A DNA stretch of 64,000 nt from positions 1 to 64,000 of the forward strand of contig NZ_LWLB01000007.1 in assembly GCF_001905145.1 (NCBI RefSeq), given 5' to 3'. The notes below the pieces were generated by a model that was not told the origin of the DNA, did not search any database, and worked only from the letters and a program-made list of their open reading frames with translations. Made by a program: the position numbers and the translations under genes. Position 1 is the stretch's first letter, and every line of letters begins with the position of its first letter. Shown here piece by piece: positions 53,909 to 61,598 of the stretch. The DNA is from Nocardiopsis sp. TSRI0078 (GTDB lineage Bacteria; Actinomycetota; Actinomycetes; Streptosporangiales; Streptosporangiaceae).

Positions 53909-54340
53909 CTAGAAGGGCCGCCAGTACTGAGCGCGCTGCACGGTATAGACGGTGAGGTTGTCCACCGTCGCCCCGCACACCGCCCGGCGTTCGGCCTCCA
54001 CGAGAGCCGCCGCGACCAGCGTCACGTCATGGCGGGCCGCCTCGTCCGCTGAGGAGAGCACCGGGGGCACGACTCGGCGGACGTGGTTGCACGCCGCCCC
54101 ACCCACGTCGTGCCAGAGCCCGACGACGTAGGTCAGCCGCAGGCGCCGCAGCGCCATAGCCGGAGGCAGCACGCACCGGTACCGCTGCACCACCGCGGTT
54201 CCGTCCGGACCAGGTGAGACGGCTTCGTAGGTGATGGACTCCCAGTCCTCACAGGCCACCCGCACCCGCACACCCTGTTCCCGTGCCCACTCGGTCAGCG
54301 TTTCGCGGCCAGCTATAGGCCCATATGCATCCGTGTTCAT
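53909..54340 (-). CDS. Conserved AICE protein, 143 aa, unknown
   Basis: Begins MNTDAYGPIAGRETLTEWAR; the middle has VVQRYRCVLPPAMALRRLRL and the end RAQYWRPF. No known domain is recognised. Its ATG overlaps the stop of the 118-aa gene (ATGA), so they form one unit. Same strand as korSA. Confidence 0.7.
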   Translation of the reverse strand: MNTDAYGPIAGRETLTEWAREQGVRVRVACEDWESITYEAVSPGPDGTAVVQRYRCVLPPAMALRRLRLTYVVGLWHDVGGAACNHVRRVVPPVLSSADEAARHDVTLVAAALVEAERRAVCGATVDNLTVYTVQRAQYWRPF

Positions 54341-54693
54341 CGCCGCACCGCCCCGACCGCGATGGCCGTGCGCACCAGGTCACGCAACTCGGCCATGTCA
54401 TCGACGACGGGGGTCGGACGGGCGATCTGCGCCAACAAGTCGATCCCACGCCGATCCCGTTCGGCCCGCTGGGCGCGGCGCCGGTTCTCCAGGTGGGTGT
54501 AGGGGCCGCGTTGGAGGGAGTAGGCGCGGGGGTCGCCTGCGTCCATCACGATGGGGTCCGGCGCGGGCCACAGCTCCACCCGCGCGGGTGTGGGCAGGTA
54601 GTAGGGCCGGGGGCCGGTGCGGTGGTGCCTGCCGTGTCGTTTCGGTCGAATCAGAGTCACCCAAGCCCGAATCAGGGCGATAAGGTCGCTCAC
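54337..54693 (-). CDS. Conserved AICE protein, 118 aa, unknown
   Basis: A GTG-started frame: SDLIALIRAWVTLIRPKRHG at the N-terminus (an amphipathic, basic helix), LENRRRAQRAERDRRGIDLL and PVVDDMAELRDLVRTAIAVG near the end. The N-terminus resembles that of the gene at 60711 (LMALLSLFLRVIRPARG), which lies in the second cassette. Coupled to the 143-aa gene by ATGA. Confidence 0.68.
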   Translation of the reverse strand: MSDLIALIRAWVTLIRPKRHGRHHRTGPRPYYLPTPARVELWPAPDPIVMDAGDPRAYSLQRGPYTHLENRRRAQRAERDRRGIDLLAQIARPTPVVDDMAELRDLVRTAIAVGAVRR

Positions 54694-55202
54694 GTCAGCC
54701 TGCTTTCTCCAGGTTGGCCGCGCCCCCGGATGCCTAGCCCGCGTCGCGGGGGTCTGCTGTCTGTCGGCGGTTGCGCCTGTGACCGGTAGCCATCCGGCCG
54801 GAGCGTTCTCCGCCCTTGTGTGTCAGGAGTCCGTACCGGTCCCCCGGCACGCGGTGCATGCCACTACTCGTGTCGCCGGTTCCCGTGTGGTTGAGGAGCG
54901 CAGTACGACCAGGCGCCGGGAGCGGACGGTTTTGCGCCCACGCCCACGGCAGGACCTGCACCGCTTCGGTTCTGAGACGGCGACGGCATCCACGAAGCAC
55001 GCTCCAGGGGACAGGCGGCGCGCTACTTCGCCAGGTCACCAGCGCACCGTTCACACCAACGGGACTACAAGCCAACACATACACATGGGGCAGACACATA
55101 CACTCATGTATATGAGTAGTGAGATTAGGTTGCCTTACTCATGTACATGAGTCAACCCTGTGGAGCAAAGAAGCGGGTCTACGGCACTGGGTACCGGGCG
55201 TC
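54694..55202. other. Region with twin operators and one doubtful frame
   Basis: A minus-strand frame of 121 codons (54734-55099) starts just inside twin palindromes, but its composition (Arg-, Thr-, Pro-rich) is not convincing. The palindromes imply that something here is transcribed and controlled. Confidence 0.4.
55102..55152. promoter_or_regulatory. Twin 16-bp operators for the second GntR protein
   Basis: ACTCATGTATATGAGT at 55102-55117 and ACTCATGTACATGAGT at 55137-55152; the second is a perfect palindrome. A related copy (13/16) lies at 56003-56018 between the GntR and pif genes. Confidence 0.72.
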
Positions 55203-55982
55203 TCAGTCCGTGGCGGGGATCCGGTAGTCGAGTACGAACTGGTCAGCGGCCATGATCGTGTCGCACACCTCCACCACACGGCCGACCGTGGTCACGGCGT
55301 TGCGTGTCAGATGGATGATCGCAGAGCCGGGACTCAGACTCAGCGCACTCGCTTCCTGCTTGGTGGCCAAACGCGCCCGCACGGTCTCGGTGTACTCGGA
55401 GAACTCGTGACCGTGCTCTTCCAGTCGGGCGTAGATGCCACCGCCGCCAGGGTTCTCCTCGAAGAGTTCGGGGATGTCCCGCGCCACGTCCCACGGCAGG
55501 TAGGACGTCGCTTCCTCGGTGGGTGTGCCGTCACTGAAGTAGAGCCGGCGACGGGCAAGGACCTTGTCGCCCTCGTCCACGCCCAGGCGCTCAGCGATCT
55601 CGGTGGGAGCAGGGACAGGACCGATGGAGAGGACCTGAACGGTGGGCTTGACCCCGGCCTGTTCGGTCTCGGCGATGTAGGCCGCCTTGCCCGCACGACG
55701 GTGCGAGCGCCGGAACCGATCCGAGGACTTGCGGGTGACCGGAGGACGGGACTTCACGAAGGAGCCCCTGCCCTGGAAGGTCTCCACCAGACCAGTCGTG
55801 CGGAGCTGGGCCACGGCCTTGCGGACCGTGCCCGAGGAGACGCCGTAGCGCTCCATCAGCGCGGTCTCACTCGGGATCTCCTCAGCGGGAGCCAGGCGTC
55901 CGGCTCTGATCTGCTCTTCGATGTCGTCCGCGATCTGGAGGTACCGGGGCTTCGCGGACCGCGCCCCTACAGTGCTCGCCAT
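55203..55982 (-). CDS. GntR/UTRA repressor (second of two)
   Basis: A 259-aa regulator with a winged helix YLQIADDIEEQIRAGRLAPA, SETALMERYGVSSGTVRKAV and a UTRA domain from about 75. Related in build to the KorSA-like protein, but with a different recognition helix (SSGTVRK against GRSTVVR), matching the different operators near it. Divergent from pif with 30 bp between. Confidence 0.88.
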   Translation of the reverse strand: MASTVGARSAKPRYLQIADDIEEQIRAGRLAPAEEIPSETALMERYGVSSGTVRKAVAQLRTTGLVETFQGRGSFVKSRPPVTRKSSDRFRRSHRRAGKAAYIAETEQAGVKPTVQVLSIGPVPAPTEIAERLGVDEGDKVLARRRLYFSDGTPTEEATSYLPWDVARDIPELFEENPGGGGIYARLEEHGHEFSEYTETVRARLATKQEASALSLSPGSAIIHLTRNAVTTVGRVVEVCDTIMAADQFVLDYRIPATD

Positions 55983-56012
55983 AGTCCTTCTGTTCCTCCT
56001 ATGCTCCTGCAC

Positions 56013-56468
56013 ATGAGTAACAGCACCGGAGACAAGCCGTCAACGCCGTTGCACTCCGTGTCCGTGGCGGGAGCCGTCATCCGCGAGGACGGGCGGATGC
56101 TGGTGATCAAGCGCAGGGACAACGGCAACTGGGAGCCGCCGGGCGGCGTGCTGGAGTTGGACGAGACCCCGCAGGAGGGTGTTGTCCGCGAGGTCCTGGA
56201 GGAGACCGGTGTCCACGTCGAGGTGGACCAGCTCACGGGCGTCTACAAGAACATGGCCCGCGGAATCGTCGCCCTCGTCTTCCGTTGCACGCCTTCCGGA
56301 GGCACTGAGTTCCCAACCTCCGAATCCGTGGCCGTCGAGTGGATCACACCTGAAGAGGCACCTAAACGAATGCATGAAGTCTACGCAATCCGACTACTAG
56401 ATGCCCTCGAAAAAGAAGCCCCCTGCGTTCGTAGCCACAACGGAGCACGACTAGCATCCGAAAATTAA
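56013..56468 (+). CDS. pif: NUDIX protein, Pif-like
   Basis: A 151-aa protein. The NUDIX box is complete: GGVLELDETPQEGVVREVLE followed by ETGVHVEV. In pSAM2, the Pif protein has a NUDIX motif and blocks entry of a second copy of the element; the place next to a KorSA-type regulator supports this role here. The start overlaps a weak operator copy. ATG 56013 or 56001; no ribosome site, so perhaps leaderless. The last 25 residues are AT-rich in codon use, near the border with the cargo block. Confidence 0.78.
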   Translation: MSNSTGDKPSTPLHSVSVAGAVIREDGRMLVIKRRDNGNWEPPGGVLELDETPQEGVVREVLEETGVHVEVDQLTGVYKNMARGIVALVFRCTPSGGTEFPTSESVAVEWITPEEAPKRMHEVYAIRLLDALEKEAPCVRSHNGARLASEN

Positions 56469-56539
56469 AACCAACAGGAAAAGGTAGTTAAAAAATAAAG
56501 ATCACCAAAACACTATACACCCTTCAATCGACAGAAATT

Positions 56540-57796
56540 TTAAATGGAGTTGACTTTGTCAACGTCTTCTCCAGATAGCCTACCTTCCACAAACCCAAGA
56601 ATAAGAACATAGGGCTGAAGAAGTGGGTCAATGAAACGGTACTTTGTCTGCCTTCCTTCACCCCTTGTGTCAAAGATTGGCCCCCGGGAATAGTCGCAAA
56701 AAGCCTGAAGGTGGCGAATAAAATCAGCCGTTCGTCGGTTCTTTTTGGTTAGGACACTGTAAGGTTCACGGACAGCCGAAGGAAGAAAATATCCCAGGTC
56801 ATCCGTTTCCGCCAAGGCGCAAGCCAAAAGAACGATCTCATATAGGGCATCAGAACGGTGGCTGGCCGTAGCATCACGATACTTTTGAACAATAGTGTGT
56901 GAAGTGCGCTCTACTGCGGCCTGAAGGGCTTGTATATAGTGAACATTCTGCACCTCATCCTTGCCATCCAGGACTGCAAACTCACCCATTAGCCCACCAA
57001 TCAGGTGAACGTAGTAAGGCAATCCTTGCGAAAGTTCTACACATCGCCTAGCAATCCTACCTGGGACAGTAATTCCTGCAGAGGCAAGACCCTCATTAAG
57101 AACTTCAGTCAACTCATCCGACCCCATCCTAGGCATCGGAATCTGCGTGAGCGCACGCTGAATAGACTGATGTCCGCTAATCAAACCTCCCACATCATCA
57201 GAAACCCCCACAATAACAACTGTTACAGGGGCCAGGTTATCCGACAGATTTTTTATGAGATCAGAAAAAAGCTCCCTGGCAACATAATCTGGGATCCTGT
57301 CAAATTCGTCAATCACAAGAAAAACAGGCGTAACCCTGCCCACTATATTAAGAACCCTGTATGCATCGAATGGAGAAACTTCATCCGCGGTACAGATGGA
57401 CTCAACCCTCGAAATAGCTTCTGACAAGTCCCGCTGATTTCCTCCGGGGTAAATATCAGATTCCACAAGCGCCTGGGCGTAAAACTTCCTCCAGACAGAT
57501 GCAAAACTATCATCGGCGCTGCATTGAATCCGAACACCGAAATGCCTAGGTGGAATGTTTGCAACAATGCTTCTTGCCACATGAGCAAGGCTAGTTTTTC
57601 CAACTCCGGGCTCACCGAAAACTACAGCATGCTGACCGAGACCCCGCACGGCCGCAAGCACAGAACTGACCTGCTGACCTCGACCCTTTAGAAGACTAAA
57701 CGTGTCAACGGGAGCACCCGGACGAAAATGCTGACCAAGAGCATCGAGCTTCTCTTGAATTTTATGATCAGGGTGCGCATTTTCTTCATTTGACAT
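56540..57796 (-). CDS. AT-rich AAA/Orc1-like ATPase, cargo gene
   Basis: A 418-aa P-loop ATPase. Walker A is GEPGVGKTSL at 61-70 and Walker B VFLVIDEFDRI at 158-168. Sensor-like VTVVIVGVSDD follows, then a lid and a winged-helix-type C-terminus. A sampled stretch has about 43% GC, unlike every neighbour, so it came from a low-GC source. The build (AAA_16/Orc1-Cdc6-like) is common in defence loci and in transposition (TniB-like) proteins. Together with the nearby restriction enzyme it is plausible defence cargo, but this is inference. Confidence 0.72.
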   Translation of the reverse strand: MSNEENAHPDHKIQEKLDALGQHFRPGAPVDTFSLLKGRGQQVSSVLAAVRGLGQHAVVFGEPGVGKTSLAHVARSIVANIPPRHFGVRIQCSADDSFASVWRKFYAQALVESDIYPGGNQRDLSEAISRVESICTADEVSPFDAYRVLNIVGRVTPVFLVIDEFDRIPDYVARELFSDLIKNLSDNLAPVTVVIVGVSDDVGGLISGHQSIQRALTQIPMPRMGSDELTEVLNEGLASAGITVPGRIARRCVELSQGLPYYVHLIGGLMGEFAVLDGKDEVQNVHYIQALQAAVERTSHTIVQKYRDATASHRSDALYEIVLLACALAETDDLGYFLPSAVREPYSVLTKKNRRTADFIRHLQAFCDYSRGPIFDTRGEGRQTKYRFIDPLLQPYVLILGFVEGRLSGEDVDKVNSI

Positions 57797-58341
57797 TTTT
57801 GCAACTTTCTTCTATCGATACCCCGAAAACCAGGCAAGGAAAATCTATTCCTGAATCATTGGAGAGTAGAGGTTTCAACAAGTCCCAGTTGCTCTAAGCC
57901 AAACCCCAACTCTCCGCTTCCACCTCATTCCTTATTCAACACCATCCCAACTATCCTACTCTAGCACCAACTACTTCATGATGACCTATCCCCCGCTTAC
58001 TGGCTTGTCAACCCAGCTATTGCCGAGTTGTACTTGAAGAGATCAAGGCGGCGGCGCAAGCGCCGCCACGGCGGCACGCCGCCCGGCGGGGGCTGCGGGC
58101 TGGCGCCCGGTCCCCCGCTCGTTCGGCGATCGCACGTGCGCAGTCCCTGGAGGCTCCCTACGGAAGCGTCTGCACCAAGCACTGTCTGGCGGTACCAAGG
58201 GGCTCACGCCCCCTGGACCCCCTGAACCCACACGGAACCTGGCGCGACACAGGGTGCGCAGAAGACAGAGTCCGAACGCGCCAGAACCCGCGTGGAACCT
58301 CTACTACGGTCGCCCCCGGTTGAGAGGGCTAAGGACAGTGG
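57797..58341. other. AT-rich spacer followed by a triple-hairpin block
   Basis: No gene. The first 220 bp are AT-rich like the ATPase gene. At 58050-58119 come three successive hairpins: GGCGGCGC-AA-GCGCCGCC, GGCGGC-AC-GCCGCC, and GGGGG/CCCCC enclosing CGGGC-TGGC-GCCCG. This could be a single- or double-strand origin or a transfer site. Confidence 0.5.
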
Positions 58342-59535
58342 TTAGGCGTTGTGCGGGAACGTCGCCGCCAGCCATTCACGGACGGCCTCTGGCGTGCTGT
58401 GTCCCCGGGAGGTCAGCAGATCCGTGATGTCCTTGCCGCAGATCAGGACGACCGGATGCTTGTCCTCCCGCACCTCTTTGTACGCCTGACGGTCGAAGTA
58501 GGACGTGGTGACGAAGACTCCGAACTGTCGGTGCCGCAGCCGGGAGATGAGCCGGGATGTGTCACGCACCCCGACGCCGTTGGTGGGCGCATAGCACTTG
58601 GCCTCCAACGCAAACTCCACCGCGACCCGGTCAGCCATCGGCCCCAGTTCGTACTCTCCCACCGCATCGCGCCCACCGTCACGGCTGGGACGAGTGAGCT
58701 CCGTCCGCCCGGTCGAGGGCGCCATCATGCGCCACAGCTCGACGGCACAGGCCTCGAAGCCGTGCGGATCGTCCTTGAAGCGCGAGACGACCTCAGCCAG
58801 CAGAGCTGCTTTGTCCTTGCTGGGTTCCTGCTCGGCCTTGGTGCGGACAGTGGTGGTGGAAGGAGCCTGGAGTGGCGTGTACTGGCGACCGTTTACCCAG
58901 TGCCGCCACGGTTCAGGAGAGTTGGGCCCGCTAGAGCACCCCGCCAACACCTCTTCGATCCATGCGCGGGTTACAACGGGGACATCCAGGACCGTGAACA
59001 CGGCCCGGTAGTTCTGGAAGCGCTGCCCCTGCGTACTCCGCCAGATCGCGACAAGCTCTTCATCCGCAGGCAGACCCGCCGCCCCGGGAACGGCCAGGCC
59101 GCGGAAGCAGACGTCGCGGCCGCGGCCGGTGTTCTGGAACAACAGGAACGGGAAGACCTGTGACCGATCCTCAGCGGTGCCGTTGGCCCACGTGAAGGTG
59201 TCGCGGAGAAGGACGTTGCCCTTGCGTGGCGTGTCGTGGAGTTCGCTTCCGGGCTTTTTGTTGTCGCCGTAGTACGTGAACAGCCCTGTCTGGGGGTCCA
59301 GCTCGTCGGGCCAGTCGGGGTCCTTGCCCGAGCTGCAGAGTGCGCAGAGCCGGATGTCCTGGCGAAGAGGCGACCCCTTGTACCGAAAGCCGCCCGAGTT
59401 GCCCACGGGAACCAGCTTCCCCACCGGATCATCGCCCGCAGTTCCTTGCGAGCCTCCTGCGTAGACCGCGTCCACGACGAGATCCTGACCTGTGAGCGCG
59501 GCGAAGGGGACGATGCTGTCTTGCGGCTGGGGCAT
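58342..59535 (-). CDS. Type IV modification-dependent restriction endonuclease, AspBHI-like
   Basis: A 397-aa protein. Its N-terminal half (about 1-215) matches the methylcytosine-recognition domain of AspBHI-type enzymes: LVVDAVYAGGSQGTAGDDPV, DPDWPDELD, YYGDNKKPGSELHDT. The C-terminal Mrr-like nuclease has Asp290 (RDGGRDAVGEY) and Glu311-x-Lys313 (FALEAKCYA). It would cut DNA bearing 5-methylcytosine, protecting the host against modified foreign DNA. TAGTCT lies 7 nt before the ATG (leaderless). Located just inside attR as cargo. Confidence 0.83.
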   Translation of the reverse strand: MPQPQDSIVPFAALTGQDLVVDAVYAGGSQGTAGDDPVGKLVPVGNSGGFRYKGSPLRQDIRLCALCSSGKDPDWPDELDPQTGLFTYYGDNKKPGSELHDTPRKGNVLLRDTFTWANGTAEDRSQVFPFLLFQNTGRGRDVCFRGLAVPGAAGLPADEELVAIWRSTQGQRFQNYRAVFTVLDVPVVTRAWIEEVLAGCSSGPNSPEPWRHWVNGRQYTPLQAPSTTTVRTKAEQEPSKDKAALLAEVVSRFKDDPHGFEACAVELWRMMAPSTGRTELTRPSRDGGRDAVGEYELGPMADRVAVEFALEAKCYAPTNGVGVRDTSRLISRLRHRQFGVFVTTSYFDRQAYKEVREDKHPVVLICGKDITDLLTSRGHSTPEAVREWLAATFPHNA

Positions 59536-59677
59536 GTACGGCAGACTACTTCCGCCCGCTGACAGACCCTGTCGGCAGACGGGCTACCGCGCGCACAGCT
59601 ATCACAGCGCACGACTCCGCCATCCATGCATGGTCCAGAACAGTCCTTCCGTGGTGCGCTGACGTCACAGTCCCATC

Positions 59678-59697
59678 GCACATTCATTGCACATGGC
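59678..59697 (+). repeat. Arm-type repeat, right copy
   Basis: GCACATTCATTGCACATGGC, two mismatches from 47216-47235, same orientation, about 100 bp inside the right core. Confidence 0.5.
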
Positions 59698-59799
59698 TCT
59701 GCGAAGTCCCCGGAACCCATGGGAAGCCCTCGGAATATCAGCCCAGGTCACAAGGGGATTCGTCGCTTTGTCGACAGGTCGTTAGGGTCCCCCGGTGCA

Positions 59800-59837
59800 A
59801 CGGGACTTCGTGGGTTCAAATCCCACACCCTCCGCAG
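59800..59837 (+). repeat. Right attachment core
   Basis: 38 bp identical to the tRNA-Ser 3' end; marks the right end of the AICE. The flank 59844-59901 (GGGCCGGTG/CACCGGCCC) is probably the original tRNA terminator, displaced by the insertion. Confidence 0.95.
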
Positions 59838-60006
59838 GTACCGGGGCCGGTGGGCCCGGGCCGTGGCGCATGAGTTGGCCACGGGTCGGGGGCACCGGCC
59901 CTCGGTATGTCCGGGGAGCAGGGGTTGCGTGAGCCGTTCAACCGGGGTTGTCCTACCGGGAGGCCGTAGGTACCAGCCCCCACGGTGCCGAGGAAACGGA
60001 GTGCCC

Positions 60007-60240
60007 ATGCGTATCGCCGGAATCGCGAACCTGCTGATGGCACTCGTATGGGTGCCGATCGCGGTCTTCGAGCCCTACGAAGGTGACGGCCTGGTCGGCT
60101 TTTTCCGCATCTTCAACGCGGTGGTCTTCTCCGCGTTCACCGTCGTATGGATCGCCCTGGAAGTGGTCCGGTACCGTGCCCGGAAGAAGAACGGGCAGCA
60201 TCAGACCATCTCCCCTACCGGCGCGAGGGCCGCTCCGTAG
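60007..60240 (+). CDS. Small two-span membrane protein
   Basis: A 77-aa protein: helix AGIANLLMALVWVPIAVF, a short loop EPYEGDGLVG and a second helix FFRIFNAVVFSAFTVVWIAL, with a basic tail. GGAG lies 5 nt before the ATG. No family recognised. Just outside attR. Confidence 0.7.
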   Translation: MRIAGIANLLMALVWVPIAVFEPYEGDGLVGFFRIFNAVVFSAFTVVWIALEVVRYRARKKNGQHQTISPTGARAAP

Positions 60241-60288
60241 CCGGTCGTCAGGTGAAGAGCGCTGCGCGCACCGACGTGTGGGTAGAGG

Positions 60289-60338
60289 CCCGCGTGCCCT
60301 GGCCGCCGTGGTCTCGAAGAGACGTCAGGGCACACGGG
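60289..60338. repeat. Nested 50-nt hairpin element, copy 2
   Basis: Same 13-bp outer stem and GTCTC-GAA-GAGAC inner stem as 53843-53892, with three base changes. Lies outside the AICE boundary. Confidence 0.65.
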
Positions 60339-60492
60339 GGTCTCTGGAGGAACCGCCGGCACACGTCACGACAGGCCGCGGTCGTCCGCCGAGGACGGCG
60401 CCGGGGTAGGACCCGGCGAATATGTTTGCACACGGCTCCGTCAGTTCCGCGGCACAGGTCCGGAACACGGCTATACGTGCCCTCCCCGGCCG

Positions 60493-60714
60493 CTATCCGT
60501 CGCGGCCGGAGCCCGCGAACCGCCAGGGCTCGGGAAGCAGCCCGCCCGCGCGCAGGTGGGTGTCCAGCAGCGACAGCAGCCGGTCCGCCTCGCGCAGGGC
60601 CGCGTGGGCCTCACCCGCGTGACGCGGACGGGACCGGAGCGCCTCGGACAGGGAGTCGTACAGCCCGGTCGGAAGGTCCGGTCCGGGGGCGTCCCGCGGA
60701 ACCGGCGTGCTCAT
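60493..60714 (-). CDS. Small protein of the second AICE-like cassette, 73 aa
   Basis: MSTPVPRDAPGPDLPTGLYD then SLSEALRSRPRHAGEAHAAL and DRLLSLLDTHLRAGGLL: a helical, charged protein of unknown function. Its ATG overlaps the stop of the 114-aa gene (ATGA), just as the 143-aa and 118-aa genes of the AICE are joined. Confidence 0.6.
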   Translation of the reverse strand: MSTPVPRDAPGPDLPTGLYDSLSEALRSRPRHAGEAHAALREADRLLSLLDTHLRAGGLLPEPWRFAGSGRDG

Positions 60715-61055
60715 GCGACCATCCCCGGTCCCGTCAGGAGGTCCCCGCCCCTAAAACGGCTCCGGCGGATCTCGTGGGCCAGGTAGTACCCCCGCACGAA
60801 GGCCTCCGGGGGATCGACCACGGGCAGGGGCTCCCGCGAGGTGTCCTCCGGAGCCGGGCGCGGAGCGGGGATCACGGGAACCGGTGCGCTCGCGGCGGTT
60901 CCGGGGTCGGCCACGTAGCGACGCACCCGGGAGGCGCGGCGCCTGCGGGCCTCGGCGCGCAGTTCACGGGCGAGGACGAGCGGTGCCGCATGGAGCCCTC
61001 GAGCTGGGCGGATCACTCGCAGGAATAGGGACAACAGAGCCATAAGGTGGTGCAT
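60711..61055 (-). CDS. 114-aa protein of the second AICE-like cassette
   Basis: MHHLMALLSLFLRVIRPARG at the N-terminus, a basic middle (RELRAEARRRRASRVRR) and the end AFVRGYYLAHEIRRSRFRGG. The start looks like that of the AICE 118-aa gene. GGGAG stands 7 nt before ATG 61055. Divergent from a small GntR gene. Confidence 0.62.
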   Translation of the reverse strand: MHHLMALLSLFLRVIRPARGLHAAPLVLARELRAEARRRRASRVRRYVADPGTAASAPVPVIPAPRPAPEDTSREPLPVVDPPEAFVRGYYLAHEIRRSRFRGGDLLTGPGMVA

Positions 61056-61218
61056 GTCGGCGCTCCCGAAAGCGTTGACCACGGCCCCGGACGCGTTGGC
61101 GCGCGTCGCGGGGTCCCGCTGTAGGCGGGGGCTTCATAGTACCTCCTTGTATCTCCTTGTATCTATACGTAGGAAGACGTATCTCTTGGAAGGAGCTCGA
61201 GTCGGCACGAATAGCTTC

Positions 61219-61470
61219 ATGCCCATGGAGTTCGACCCTGACGCCGAGATCGATCCGGAAGCGCCGCTCACGGAGTACAAGCAGCTCGCGGGCATCCTTC
61301 GGGCACGGATAGCACGAGGAGACTGGGAGGCCGGTCGCCGTATCGCCAGCGAGACGGACCTGACCCAGCAGTACGGCCTGGCCCGCTCCACGGTGCGGCG
61401 TGCCATCGCTGTGCTCGTGGAGGAAGGGCTGGTGTTCACCGTGCCCCAGCGCGGCACGTTCCGGAAGTAA
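61219..61470 (+). CDS. Small GntR-type DNA-binding protein without ligand domain
   Basis: An 83-aa protein, only the winged helix: TEYKQLAGILRARIARGDWE, SETDLTQQYGLARSTVRRAI and VFTVPQRGTFRK. It ends where the ligand domain of the larger GntR proteins would begin. ATG 61219 or 61225; TAGCTT lies 7 nt before the second. The upstream region has tandem CCTTGTATCT repeats (about 61142-61162) that may be its operator. Confidence 0.78.
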   Translation: MPMEFDPDAEIDPEAPLTEYKQLAGILRARIARGDWEAGRRIASETDLTQQYGLARSTVRRAIAVLVEEGLVFTVPQRGTFRK

Positions 61471-61598
61471 CTTCGCCAATCCCACAGGTGGGGTGCGGCC
61501 ACCTCCCGACCCGGGCTTGCACCGGGCGTCCGGACCCGGTTGCCTTACCGGTGAGGGCCTGTCCACCCATCCCCCGCGGCCCCGGAACCAGAGGTGAC

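Larger units (their letters stand above)
47110..59837. mobile_element. pSAM2-like integrative and conjugative element (AICE) in tRNA-Ser
   Basis: About 12.7 kb between two copies of a 38-bp core. It carries int and xis, a RepSA-like initiator, one FtsK-type DNA translocase, Pra-, KorSA- and Pif-like regulators, and cargo. These are the defining modules of actinomycete AICEs, which excise, replicate by rolling circle and transfer double-stranded DNA. All modules look intact, so it may be mobile. The AT-rich block 56.5-58 kb differs in composition from both the element and the chromosome and is probably a later acquisition. Confidence 0.93.

Noticed and set aside
54734..55099. 121-codon frame below the twin GntR operators
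   Set aside because: Suggestive position but poor composition and no ribosome site; not called.
47041..61470. CRISPR array
   Set aside because: Repeats in the element are attachment cores, operators and hairpins; none is regularly spaced with variable spacers.
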